64,000 bases of DNA. Source: Apium graveolens (Eukaryota; Streptophyta; Magnoliopsida; Apiales; Apiaceae). The notes beneath the pieces are model-generated. The model was given only the letters and a program-made list of their open reading frames with translations, did not search any database and had not been told where the DNA came from. Positions 24,116 through 36,300 of the stretch are shown here, piece after piece (the stretch's first letter is position 1; each line of letters starts with the position of its first letter). Where the stretch lies: contig NW_027419136.1 of NCBI RefSeq assembly GCF_009905375.1, forward strand, positions 1 to 64,000, in the 5' to 3' direction. The translations under genes were made by a program, and so were the position numbers.

Positions 24116-25303
24116 TGAAGACTACACGTGTATCATTATTCATATCTGTATTCTATGGACAATCACAGGAAAGTTTCTATGATTAAACAACAATGCCATC
24201 ATAAAATCTTACATAAGTTATCACCATTTCCCTGTATATATGACCATTAAAAAACATGGTCATACTTTAATACTCAGATATATCTATTTGATTTTCTAAT
24301 TAGTAAAATATAATTATATTAATTATGTGTTAAGTTTTATAAAAAAGCTATTAGGAGAAATAATGAAAGGCTTTATGAGGGTAATCTTTAAAGTAAATAA
24401 TATCAAATTGGCAATGATTACTAAAATCTAGCTCGTAAAGAAGCTAAAGAAGCTTGATAAGTAAATAGTTATAATATCATTGATTGATCAAACCTTAAAA
24501 GAAGCTAAAGAAGCTAAAGAAGCTTGAAAAATAAATATTTATAATACATTGATTGATCCCCCTTCAAAATGTTAGAGAGCATCCATTTATTCAAGGCATG
24601 TGTCTACAGCTTCTGTAAAAAATTTGGCATTGGTGACTTGATGCAGCTAAATTTTGTGGCTTCAAGCTCATAAATATAAGATTAAATAACATTCAAATCT
24701 TAATTTATTGAGAATTAAAAGATATTCAAGTTTTAATTAAACAACTTTGCAAACTTGAAGGACTATTCAATTTATTTCTAAAGAGATTAAAATAATATTT
24801 TATTGTGCCAATTAACAATTAGTCATTTACCCTTCCATTAGGGACACTTGTATAGTCCAGTTTCAAAATAGCTCATGTGTCCTTTTGGTGAACCACCAAA
24901 ATAGCTCATGTGTCCTTTTGGTGAACCACCAACAAATCATGGGTATGCATATATCTTAATAATCTAAAAATCATTGTTTCACTTTAAAAATATATTATCG
25001 ATAAATATACATATTCATATATTACTACTTATTTATTGTTTGTCCTTATCCTCTTTGTAAAATAAATGTGCCCCTTACTCCTAAAATAATTGATTTTTTG
25101 CTATACTATCTCTTACTATCCAAAATTACATAATATTTAAAAATGTTTGGTTTATATTGTGGTTAAGCTACATTGTACATGACATTAAAAAAAATTATAT
25201 TCTGCATTGTGCATTGTATTCAAATAATTTATTTTTAAATATATAAATACCTCTCATCAATTAAAATTGCATATTTTTAATAAAAAATGGTCATAACAAA
25301 AAT

Positions 25304-25611
25304 TGTTGTGAATAAGTGAGTTAGAGTTTAATGAAATAAGTGGGAAAATACACAATGTATGCTAAGTGTTAACTTTTATTATATGAGTGCTAGTACATAT
25401 ATATGAAAAGCATAAACAGAAACAAATGACTTAGCTACATACAAACTAGAAGAACATGGCAACTAACTTCTTATTACAACTCATTATCCAAACGTAACTG
25501 ATAAACACCTAAAAAGACTCCATGAATACATTGACTATGTCAGTGCAGATCGACCCAACCAACAAGGACAAACAAATAGCAAAGCCCACAAACTCAGATT
25601 AAAGCCCAACA
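25304..25611 (-). mobile_element. Solo LTR, copy in block A (308 bp)
   Basis: The insert runs TGTTGTGAATAAG...AAAGCCCAACA and interrupts a site that is intact in other units (CATAACAAAAAGTCC at 13330 and 61275). The inserted ends are TG...CA with TGTTG/CAACA inverted termini, and A-runs of 5 bp on both sides are consistent with a 5-bp target duplication. Read on the minus strand it has a TATATATGT-type TATA box. No internal retroelement sequence remains. Relative to the block B copy it has a small deletion after AATAAGTGA. Confidence 0.8.
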
Positions 25612-26496
25612 AAAAAGTCCAACTATATTGTATATAAATATATGTAAAAAATTGTACTTTTCCAGCTGTATACACATATCATAAATTAAATGAATATTTA
25701 TGAAATTTGTATTTGGTGGATGTTATCTAGCTCTAAACATACGTTATACTTTGAAATCAATGGTAATGTTAAATACCAGCATAATCTATGTTCCTCATAC
25801 ACAAATTACAAATCAAGAGTGTCCTTTTTTATGCATTCTTGTATAGAATGATAGTAAGAGGACCTCTCATATAATGATAGTGTAAAAATATTTAAATTTG
25901 TAAACAAAAATGTGTTATAGTTTATCAAATCCATATAATTTGAGAATGTTCATGGTACATCATTATATTGAAATTAATTTTTTTAAGATGATGATGTTTC
26001 ATGAACAATCCTTATATTATATAGATTTCGTTTTTTAACAGTTGTATTCATAGAAATAGAAATGCATATTAATTGAAGAAAATTAGTGATACAATTTTCT
26101 TTTATATTACCGGTTAGTTATATTATCGAGGATTTGTGAATGCAATGAGTTGTTTCAATAATTTGGAAACTTGAGCTAATCTGATCCTTAGCCATATGGG
26201 AGATCGGATTGTAAAGTCTTTTTGCCATAATTTTTATTTTTCTGTTTATCAATTTTAATCATGTATGTTTATATTCATAGTTGAATATAATAGTGGGGTA
26301 CCGCTGATACATCACTATATCAAAATTCAAATATTTAATTGATGATTTATCATACTTTATTTTCTAATATCAATATCTATCAATGGTAGAAAAATAATTA
26401 GCTAATTTTGTTAATGTGGATATTAAGTACTTTGGTCACATTCTATTTTTCATTTGATGAATAGGTCTTTGGAAAATCATCTAATCTCCTTGTTGC

Positions 26497-26742
26497 TAAA
26501 ACAACTTACTGAATGTTGTATCTGATTGAATATCAAATGAATACATGGTGTAGGTTATATACAGTATTTTACATATCTGTTTACATACCTAGATAGATAA
26601 GTACTAACTTAGCAAGTCAATTATACAGGACTCTAACTAACTGATAGGATAATTTACAATGTACACATCCTAATCATATAACATCATCTTTCATGCTTGG
26701 GCTAACAACATTCGTTAATTGAGGATAATCAATTATCTTATT
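26497..26742 (-). repeat. 3' LTR of the 26.5-30.1 kb Copia element
   Basis: This segment matches 29818-30064 almost base for base (differences include ATACATGG/ATATATGG and GTACACATCC/GAACGCATCC). In element orientation it follows the GAGGGGGCAAAA tract. Its ends are not TG...CA: the element-sense LTR begins near AATAAGATAATTG and ends GTTGTTTTA. Confidence 0.92.
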
Positions 26743-27114
26743 TTGCCCCCTCAAGAACGGCGTTGTATCAATAATGGCGATCTTGGAAAATTGAGACCGA
26801 AAGGAAGACTTGGGCAAAGGTTTTGTTAGGGCGTCGACAACTTGACCTGAGGAAGGAACATGAGTAACCACCACCTGGTTCTTTTCAACTTGATCACGAA
26901 CAAAGTGAAAATCAATGGCAATGTGCTTCATACGACTATGAAATACTGGATTCCGACATAAATAGGTAGCACCAATATTATCACATAAAATTCTAGGTTT
27001 GACATCCAATGGCAATCTAAGTTCCCCAAGCAAGTTTGAAAGCCAATTTGTTTCAGCCAATGCACTAGCAACTGCGCGATACTCTGCTTCCGTAGAAGAA
27101 CGAGCAACTGTTCT
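26674..27114 (-). pseudogene. Copia RNase H
   Basis: The translation shows RSSTEAEYRAVASALAETNW, LLGELRLPLDVKPRILCDN, KHIAIDFHFVRDQVEKNQV and THVPSSGQVVDALTKPLPK, the conserved end of Copia pol. A TAA at 27112-27114 replaces the usual Gln codon right after SWSSKK, so this part is cut from the RT reading frame by one nonsense mutation. The pol end overlaps the 3' LTR by about 60 bases. Confidence 0.92.
26743..26755 (-). other. Polypurine tract
   Basis: The minus strand reads TTGAGGGGGCAAAA directly before the 3' LTR. It is the expected plus-strand primer of this Copia element. Confidence 0.8.
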
Positions 27115-27922
27115 TTATTTTTTGGAGGACCAGCTAATAGGAGTAGAGCCGTAATAAAGTATATAACCCGTAGTTGAAGTGCGATCTCCAATGTTTCCTG
27201 CCCAGTCCGAGTCTGAATAAACAGTAAGAGAAGAGTTGTGATGGCGACCAATGTAAAGACCGTATGTGTGCGTAGCCTGCAAATAACGTAGTACCCGCTT
27301 GATAGCCTGCCAATGAGCTTTTTGTGGATGATGCATAAACTGAGAAAGTTTACTCACAGCAAAAGATAGGTCGGGTCTGGTAAAAGATAAATATTGAAGC
27401 TTTCCAAGAATCTTCCTGTACTTCGTGATATCCAAAGGTGGCTCATGTGGAGTGATTATTAGTTTTATAGAGGAGCTCATTGGAGTAGTGACTCCATTAC
27501 TTTCATGCATATTAGTATCATGAAGCAAATCTTTAATGTATTTGGCCTGTGACAAAATGAGACCATTATTCTGAGGTAAAACCTCAATCCCAAGAAAAAA
27601 ATGAAGTTGTCCAAGATCTTTAAGAGAGAAGCGAGAGCCAAGAGCGTGTATAATTTGCTGATCAGCAGAAGTGGTACATCCAGTAACAATTATGTCATCG
27701 ACATACACAAGCACATATGCCAAGATAGAATTTGAACAAAATATAAATAGTGAGGGGTCTCAATGAGACTTTGTAAATCCAATATACAGTAGATATGATT
27801 TCAGTTCATTGTACCAGACACGCGAAGCTTGCCTAAGTCCGTAAATGGCCTTTTTAAGCTTACATACATATGAGGGAAATTGAGGATTGACAAATCCCGA
27901 AGGATGCCTCATGAAAACTTCC
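27115..27922 (-). pseudogene. Copia reverse transcriptase, N-terminus deleted
   Basis: The part present starts at FMRHPSGFVNPQ (near 27915), continues through KLKKAIYGLRQASRVWYNEL, a TGA at 27760-27762 (after KSH), YVLVYVDDIIVTGC (catalytic YVDD), LGQLHFFLGIEV, and LSFTRPDLSFAVSKLSQF, and ends VYSDSDWAGNIGDRTSTTGY. The usual N-terminal RT blocks upstream of HPSGF are missing through the internal deletion, and the remaining frame is shifted relative to integrase. Confidence 0.92.
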
Positions 27923-29740
27923 TCGTGAACAAAGATAAGATTTTAGTCCCTCGAATTCTCCTCCTCCGTCTGTATAGAAAGATAGAATTTTATGTTGAAA
28001 ATGACGTTCAACAAGTGTCTGAAATTGTGGGAAAATTTTGGCAACCTCATTCTTGTGTTTTATAGTATAAAGCCAAAAATATTTTGTGTGTTGGTCGACA
28101 AAAATGGCATAGTATAATTTTTTGTCAACTGATAGCACAAAAGAAGGACCCCATAAGTCACTATATATGATTTGTAATGGACGAGAAGCATGTAAAAATG
28201 TAGTGCCAAATGGTAATCTCTGACTTTTATTGCAAGCACAAGAATTACAAAAATCAGAATAGTTCGAATTACAATGGGGGATTGAAAATTTATTAAGCAA
28301 AAACTTAAGACACTTAAAATTGGGGTGGCCAAGACGCTGATGCCAAAGATGGAGTGAGACTTGTTTTGAAGCAAGATGAGTAGTAGGGATTGTAGCTGTT
28401 TGAGATGGCCATTCATAAAGCCCTGCGTTATACAGCCCGCATACCAGAGGTGTTCCCGTCTTCAAATCCTTTACATAAAATATGGTAGGAAAAAATTCAA
28501 TAGATGTATAATTATCCTTGTAAAACTTTAATACTGAAATAAGATTTCGTTTAATAGCAGGAGCACATAATGTATCAGATAATGCAAAATTAAAATTAGA
28601 AGTGCATACTTGTGTGGTACCGATTTGGGAGATGGGATTTCTTTTACCATTGCCCATAGAAACCTCATCTGGTCCATGATATCCGTGAACTTCTGAGAAA
28701 TTATGCGCATCAGAAGTGATGTGATGTGAAGCTCCCGAATCAACTATCCATGGGGCTGAGCTGCTCACGAAATTCGCTTTGGCTTTAACGTGGCTATATG
28801 ATTTTGATCGACATACCTTGGCTATATGACCAGGCTTCTCACACAACTGACACCTGATTCGGTTTGTGTTGCGGCTGGCATCTGAGGGAAAGGAAGTATT
28901 AGAGTTTCTCCAGGGACGTCCTGTGTTGTTGACGGCTGACAAGTTACGCCAGTGTGTTGAGTTCTGTTGGCGGCGAACATACCGGGGTTTGTTAAAAGTA
29001 GCTTGTGAAGGACGGTTTGAAGGCTCCCTTTGTGCAACAGTAATAGTAACCGGAGTAGTGTGGTTTTTTGTTTCATCATTTGTCAAACAGATTTCTTGAT
29101 CCTGTAATAATCCTGAAAGTTCTTTATAGGAAATAGGATTTTCACGTGCCCGAATCGTAGCTCCAATATTATTATATTCACTGCCAAGACCTCCCAATAT
29201 CTTGACTACAAGTTCAGAATTTGAAACTGGAGAGCCTGCAACTGCAAGTTCATCAGTAATAGTACGTACCTCATGTAAATACTGAGAAACTGGTTTGTTG
29301 TTCTTGACTAAACGACTCAGTTGGTCCTTGAGACTAAGAATCTGAGTGTGCGACTTATTCGCATATGACATGTGTAAAGAATCCCATGCAGCTTTAGAGG
29401 AGGTTGCAGTAGCCACAATAGAAGCCAACGTGGGCTCAACAGATGCGAGCAATGCATTCTGAATTAGTTTTTCTTGCCTAAACCAGATCTTATAGTCAGG
29501 ATTGATGATTTGCTTATCTTCCTCGGTGATGGTATTAGCTGGTACAGTGATGGAGCCGTCTAAATACCCAAATAAATCATGACCGTGGAGAAGAAGCTCG
29601 AATTGAGCTTTCCATGTGGTGAAATTTGAGCTGCCAGAAAGTTTAATTGGCAACTGGGAAGAAGGGTTGAATAAGATGAATTGATTAGTGTTTGTTATTC
29701 CATCCGCTTTCGTAATAGTGACTGATGAAGCTGATGCCAT
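27860..29740 (-). pseudogene. Copia gag-protease-integrase ORF, integrase truncated (626 aa open frame)
   Basis: The open frame starts at a Met at 29740, 65 bases downstream of the primer binding site. In order: gag core (KLSGSSNFTTWKAQFELLLH, about residues 30-55; QYLHEVRTITDELAVAGSPV), one CCHC knuckle (CQLCEKPGHIAKVC, about 295), protease (WIVDSGASHHITSD, about 330), GAG-pre-integrase (LHLWHQRLGHPNFKCL, about 465) and integrase core (YSDLWGPS with the first catalytic D; FYTDGGGEFEGLKSYLCS with the second). The integrase is cut at about residue 607, before the catalytic Glu, and the last residues come from RT sequence read in the wrong frame. This is the least damaged coding region in the window. 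Confidence 0.95.
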
Positions 29741-29804
29741 TATGAGGGGAAAAGAAATTGAGCGGAAGGTTTTTCTTTTTAGATTAGCCTGTTAGAGCGT
29801 AGTT

Positions 29805-29817
29805 GGCTCTGATACCA
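29805..29817 (-). other. Primer binding site, initiator tRNA-Met type
   Basis: The minus strand reads TGGTATCAGAGCC immediately after the 5' LTR. This is the classical plant Copia PBS, complementary to the 3' end of initiator tRNA-Met. It fixes the LTR end at 29818. Confidence 0.93.
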
Positions 29818-30064
29818 TAAAACAACTTACTGAATGTTGTATCTGATTGAATATCAAATGAATATATGGTGTAGGTTATATACAGTAGTTTACATATATG
29901 TTTACATACCTAGATAGATAAGTACTAACTTAGCAAGTCAATTATACAGGACTCTAACTAACTGATAAGATAATTTACAATGAACGCATCCTAATCATAT
30001 AACATCATCTTTCGTGCTTGGGCTAACAACATTCGTTAATTGAGGATAATCAATTATCTTATTA
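29818..30064 (-). repeat. 5' LTR of the 26.5-30.1 kb Copia element
   Basis: It is bounded by the PBS on one side and the target duplication GTTGC (30065-30069) on the other, giving 247 bp. In element sense it reads TAATAAGATAATTG...GTTGTTTTA, so the terminal dinucleotides are TA...TA and not the usual TG...CA. Confidence 0.92.
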
Positions 30065-31019
30065 GTTGCCTCTATGTCATTTGGTATCTCACACCCGTAA
30101 TTCCATTCTAATTCGTTGATGTGTGTGTAATGAGTTTTATAAATTTTCATTTGACATGTAATCGTGGACTACCAGATAATGAGTTTTACTTATGATACTA
30201 AAAAATATAGCTTGACAACATTCAAATACGGTATAGGAGTGTTACAAACTACTATTTGAAAATGCTAGTTTATTATGACTACATGTCAAATGAGAATTTC
30301 TGAAATCAATTATCCAAGCGTCAACATATTAGAATAAACTCGGGTGTTTGATACTAAATAACACTAGTAGGGGATTGAAGTTTCTACTTCATGATAGTGA
30401 TATGCCCCTAAGTAAACCCGATAAATATAATCCCTTATAATTTAGAAATTCAGTTTAATTCAATTCATTTGATAGTCCTCTCTTAGTAAAATGAATAATA
30501 ATACCATGAGTAGAGGAGGTAATTCGTTTGATGGAACTAATGGAGAAGCAGTCTACATAAACTACACGGGTTCACTCTTGCTCTAGCCTTTAGTGTAATC
30601 CATGGAAGCGACCAAGATCAATTTATACTTATGGTCCGTGTACAATATTCTCTAAAAAATGGTTGTAACATCAAAAAAGTACATATATGTGACCGACTGC
30701 ATATATTGTATAACAATATGTTTATAGATTCTTCACTTTGTTTAACAACATCCTGTATATTCCTTTCTATTTTTTCCTATGTTCCTTTCTGCTTTGAATT
30801 ATGTCTGTATTTTCTAGCGAGTGTGGATATGAAATTTAATAATAAAAAAGAATAAGAAATTGATGGGTTTCATTTAAGACTTTACAAATATGTAACAATG
30901 GTATGTCGCCATTTACATGTATAATAATTTGAATTGTGAGCAGGGAATGGGACATCTATAGTGTATGGATGTTTCAATTTGTATTAAATGGACGTGTTCG
31001 AAGTGGATTGGTAGCTTAG

Positions 31020-32872
31020 TCATTTTATAATTAAATAACAGCGTTCGAATACCCGAATATGACTTTAAAATGACTTAATAATAGTTATCGAGCCTTGAAA
31101 ATAATTTAAAATAATATTTTAAAACTCGAAACTATTTTTCAAAATTTTTAAATTAGAATAAATAAATAAATCTAATTAAAAATCAATTAAAATTAATTAA
31201 TAATTAACTAAATCAATTAACCAATTAATTAATCAATTACCTAATTAATTATCCACTAAAATTAATTATTTAATTAATTCAGATTTGTTTTTGAATTAAA
31301 AATAATTTTCGTAATTAAAATAATGATTTTTGGAATTTTTAAATTATTAAAAACAATTTTCTGAAAATGAATATAAACAGAATATCATTTTTATAATTTT
31401 TATAAATAGAAATCCATTTTTTATAAGTTTTTAAAACAGGGTTTATAAAAATTTGCCACCTTCTTCCTCGGTCGTCGGCGGCAGCCATTGCCGGCCGACC
31501 TCAAGCTCGAAAATATGTCCAGAATTCCCTCAAAATTTGCAGATTAAAAGCAGCGGAGATCAGGAACATCATCGTGGTTTCTTAGTTCGTAAACGATACC
31601 CAGTCGGCCGGCAAACCGACTGGAAGTTCACGTTGCCGGTGATGTTAAATTTTCCGACGACTTTCAATCGACAACCAATAGACAAAATTTTAGCATGGTT
31701 TGATTGCTGGTGGGATGATCTACATCTCTACAGTCTCCAAACATGCCCAGATTTAACGGGATTAAAAATCCGTCCAAAACATGAATTTTCCGATTAATTT
31801 ATTCAAGAACACCAAGAACATTCAAACTCGAAGATCAAACCAACTTTTATACATGTTGATGAACTCCAAATTTGATATATAATATACCAAAATGGAAAGG
31901 ATAAAATTATCTACAAGATACAATCATCAATTATATAAACAACATCAACATCAAAAATTCCTATTTTAATCATTAACTAATTCGAATGAAAACAATTAAA
32001 TAAAAAAATCACCTTGATTTATGCACTTAAATGGATGATTGATTATGAAAGAACTTTTCGAGAGCTTCGCTTCGGTATATGGTACGCTTGATTCCGAGTT
32101 CGATAACGCTTTCAAATTTGAGTTTGATTCTCAAGAACGTGACGATTTTACAGGGTTTTCTCTGTATTTTCTATGTTTTTACTGATCGATAAAGATTATA
32201 TGAATAAAATGAAATAATAAATAGGCTATTTATATTTATGAAATATTAATACGTGTTGGATCATATTGGATAAAAAAATAAGTTACTTTGCCGCTAAGTA
32301 ACTGCAAAAACGATCTGATTGGACAATGTTTTGGATAACTATCAACCTATTTTGGATAATTATCAAGACCGAACTACTTATAAAACACTTTATATGAAGA
32401 TAATGTTATCGAAATGGTTATCGTATCGAAAATTTTGCCCCGGGACGCGCACTGGTCAAACCATAATCCGAACCAAAAAGTCAAATCACGGAAAATGTCC
32501 GGAATTATCAGATTGGGTCAGAAAGGAATTTTTCGAAGAGTTTCGGGTTGTAAAAACACAAAAATGGTTGAAGTTGGACGATTCCGGGCTTTATAAAATA
32601 GTTTTATAATTATTCAGAAAATAATTAATAAATTCATAAATCATTATAAAATCATATAACAGTCCAAAAATTATCAGAAAAATATCATAATTATCTATAT
32701 TTTATTCTGGACATAATAAAATTAACATGCCTATACTCTACCACATATAAACATCCACATAACAATATCAATCATCAGATAATTCACCAAAAATCACATA
32801 ATAATCATATAATAATCACATAATAATTATTTATTGATAGAAACAGTTACACGTTATGTCCCGGATATTACA
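31020..32872 (-). mobile_element. Long gypsy-type LTR (solo or truncated), copy in block A
   Basis: On the minus strand it begins TGTAATATCCGGGACATAAC at 32872, a start typical of plant Ty3/gypsy LTRs. A promoter-like TATAAATAGCC lies near 32225-32235, with a GC-richer segment after it (31440-31700). It ends in AT-rich sequence near 31020 with no clear CA terminus and no internal coding. About 1.85 kb. A nearly collinear copy is at 56371-58277. Flanks are discordant: the left flank is the GGTAGCTTA part of the unit and the right flank is the upstream GAGGAGGTAACTC part, so no target duplication can be recognised. Confidence 0.65.
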
Positions 32873-33353
32873 ATAGAGGAGGTAACTCGAAATTATAGGG
32901 AATGTTGGGATTGATTTGCCAGTGTTGTCATGGAAGCAATGGAGAAGTAGTCTGCATAAACTACATGGGTTCAGTCTTGCTCTAGTCGTAAGTGTTATCA
33001 ATGGAAGAGACCAAGACCAATTTATACTTATGGTCCATGTACAATATTCTCTAAAAAAATTGGTTGAAACATCAAAGAAGAAAATATATGTGACTGAATG
33101 CATAAATTGTATAACTTAATGTTTATATATTCTTCACTTTGTTTAACAGCCTCCCGTATATTCCTTTCTGTTTTTGCCTATGTTCCTTTCTGCTTTGAAT
33201 TATATGTGCATTTTCTAGCGAGTCTCGATGTGAAATTTAGATATAAAGAAGAATACGAAATTGATGGGTTTCATTTAAGACTTTAATAATATGTAATAAT
33301 AGTATGTCGCCATTTACATGTATAATAATTTGAATTGTGAACAGGGAATTGGA

Positions 33354-36300
33354 CACTACTACAAATTTTAACTTAGGAGGTGCCATTTACATAGCATTTT
33401 TTTCTATGTGCTATACAAGTGATTAACTTAGATAGCATTTTTCTAAAAAATGCTATGCAAGATACTTTTAAAAAGAATGAAAGTAATTGTAAAATATAGA
33501 AAAATGCTAACATAACGTTTATTGTCTAAGTGCTATTTAAATTTTGACTTACACAACGCTTTAACAAGTGCTATACAAGTTAGTGTATTTTAAGTATTTG
33601 TTTTTGTTTTTATTTATTATATACACAAATATAGCCATTTTAGAAGTGCTATGCTATGCTGGCCAATGAACATTTAATTTTTAAGTTAAATTCACTGCCA
33701 TTTTCTTGTTGAAAACGTGTCTCGTTTTATTTTCTTTAACAATGCATCGAGCAAGAAGTTGGACAAGTTCATCAAATTTCTGGGTCAAATCACCAACAAA
33801 TTCATCAAACTTTTGGGTGGTCAATTACTCCTGCGATCAAATTGCTCGCCAATTGCTCTATGTCTTCTTTGAGCTTATCGGTCTTCTCTGAGCAAATATT
33901 CGGGTCTTCACATCACATCCTTGTTTATCGAGCAAATTGAACGATTTTATTCTGCAAATCGGGTAGTCGGGCTTTTATCGATTTGTAAGTTTTCATAGAT
34001 TAATACAATATTTGACTGTAATTGATTGGTTAATTTAGGATTTTCAATTTTGGGTTTTTGGCCCCAAAATTAAAAATCCATTTAGGCTCTTATTTTCCAG
34101 TTGCTTATAAGGTATTTGGATGCACTTTGATTTTTCCTTGCTTGCTAGGTTCTTTTTCACTTAGTGTACAAATGAAGGTAAATTTGTAAAGCTAAATAAT
34201 TCATTGATTTTAATCCTATCACTAGTTCTTAAAAAAATTAGGTAGAATTTTAAGAAGCACTGAACTATGTCAATACCAAATTTAAGTAGTTTGCTCATAA
34301 GACCAGTAGAAGGAATCATAAAACACCCTTTTGCAAAATGGTGTGCACGTTTTTTGCATCTGGTTTATCTTTCTCTTTTTTATATTTCCACAATTAGGAT
34401 ATCTCAGTTTTAACACTTCAGACAAGAAGTAGGAGTATGAAATGGGAAAATCATTTATAAATAAATATAGGTATAATTTTTTCTGTTCTTAGAATCCCAT
34501 GATTTAGCTTTACCAATTTACAATGTGTGCATAAATCTTGTTAATAATTATCATCGAGGAATGTTATATATATTATAAAAATTGCCCATGTAGTAGTAGT
34601 GTATATGTTTTTAGAGAAAATGACCCCCTGGTAAAAGGTTCTAATGTTCAAATGTTGAATGGTACTTGACCTATCCTTAATTATTAAATTTAGTTGTTCA
34701 AACAAAAAAAATGTTTGACATTCTTAAATTATTTAGAGTTTGAATTTAATAATGAAACTGTGCTTAGTTTGATCTACTTTTCCCTCTCCTGTACAGTTCT
34801 AGTATATTATACTCTGTTAGTTTCTTAGTCAACTTCTGTACAATGAAATATCGTGTTTGAATTGGTTTTCACTATTGTAGTATTTGTGAGTGCGGTTGCT
34901 CTGTTTTGTTCTTGTTTGCTAATGTTCTTGTCTTCTTTACATAGAATTAATTTCATGAAATTACTCCACTAAGTCTATGTCTAAACTAAAATATGGTTGA
35001 GTTTTTTTGAATCATATTATTTTAAAGAAAATGTACTGTAGGTTAGTTCATTGCTTAGTTTATATATACTTAATTTTTTGTTCGATTTGTTAGAACAATA
35101 ATCCTGGTCAAAGTTTTTGACAATTATATGATAAAAATCTATAAATCTAAGTTAAATATTTTTTTATTATGTGACCAAACCAACTAGTTAGAATTATTTA
35201 GCACTAAATGTACTTCTTTTATAATAATATATTTCTAATACTTGTAAATACTTGCGAGAGAAAGCTCATGGGCTAGGCACAGATTGTTCTTGAAACTGTT
35301 CTTTATAAATGTTTACAAGTTACTATTCCTATGACATATGCATGTTCAATCTTAAATTATATATTTTGTTACATTTACAGCTACTGAATTTACCGTCCTT
35401 TCTGGAACCAACAAGTCCTCGTAGTGCTCTTTCGCTGGATATTACAACAAGATGAAGCGAGTCTTATGTTATAACTATATCTCCTTTATAGCATGGTTAA
35501 AAAAGAAAATAACTTTTATATTTATTTTCTAAGTTAGTTGAAGTTATCTTAATAGTGACAAGAAGATTATTTGGCTATGTGCCTAAACTTTAGAACTTTC
35601 ACTTTCAGAAATTTCATGGTGACTGAATCAGACAACCAAATTTACTAGCAAAAATCTAAATAAAATATCGAATGTAGAATGTTTAACTAAGTTAGTATTT
35701 CTTTATACAGATTACAAATTTTCATATTCATGATTTGAGCTTAATTAATTGGTGATTAATGATTGACTGCATTAGATTGCATATCAGTAAATGTATTATA
35801 TTTTCATTTGTTTTCACCGACTAAGAGTACATTATTTTATTGTATCAAGAAAATTGAAGTAAAGCAAATTTAACACACAAACATAGAAAATAACAGTCCT
35901 TAATGTCATCCAAAGGTGGGTAATTGGTTTACTTTCCATTTAATCACATGATAAAATTTTATAACTTATCTCACTTGTCACCATTTTCTAGCATTTAAAT
36001 TTGTTTGGTCACTTAATATTCTGTAACTGGCAGGATTTGATTCCATGTGTATTGTTATCTTTTAATGATGAACAAATACTGATGTTGAGAGGCCAAAACG
36101 TTCTCCTACATCTCTAAGCTCTGTCCGTGATATGACAAGCATTAGTTTAAACATATCAGGTATGCATAAGTTCATGATTTGTTAATTACGAAGGATTGGA
36201 GTTAACAAAAATATTTGTGGTGGCAAAAATAAAGTCACATCTTTAACAACTCTTCTTGACTTTTTGTTCTTGTCCTCACACACAAACTTGTTAAGTTATA

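Larger units (their letters stand above)
26497..30064 (-). mobile_element. Copia retrotransposon with both LTRs, internally deleted (3568 bp)
   Basis: Two near-identical LTRs of about 247 bp flank gag-protease-integrase and RT-RNase H coding on the minus strand. The 5-bp target duplication GTTGC is present on both sides (26492-26496, 30065-30069), and sister units show the empty site CTTGTTGCC. Primer binding site and polypurine tract are present. The element is shorter than typical Copia elements because the second half of integrase and the start of RT are deleted. Two nonsense codons further disable it, so it could move only with help in trans, if at all. Confidence 0.95.
24116..33353. repeat. 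Array unit 4, composite block A, interrupted by Copia and LTR insertions
   Basis: After ARIADNE copy 1 the unit continues through the GACTACACGTGTATCATTAT and GAAGCTTG landmarks, a solo LTR (25304-25611), the Copia element (26497-30064) and the GAGGAGGTAA...GAACGTGTTCGAAG part to about 31019. A gypsy-type LTR follows (31020-32872). Then the same GAGGAGGTAACTC...GGAATTGGAC segment occurs a second time (32873-33353). The overall arrangement recurs in block B at 52957-59161. Confidence 0.85.

Noticed and set aside
31453..31797. 114-aa ORF in GC-richer sequence, with a shorter relative at 56818
   Set aside because: It lies in the transcribed part of a gypsy-type LTR on the opposite strand, is not conserved in length between the two copies and has no recognisable domain.
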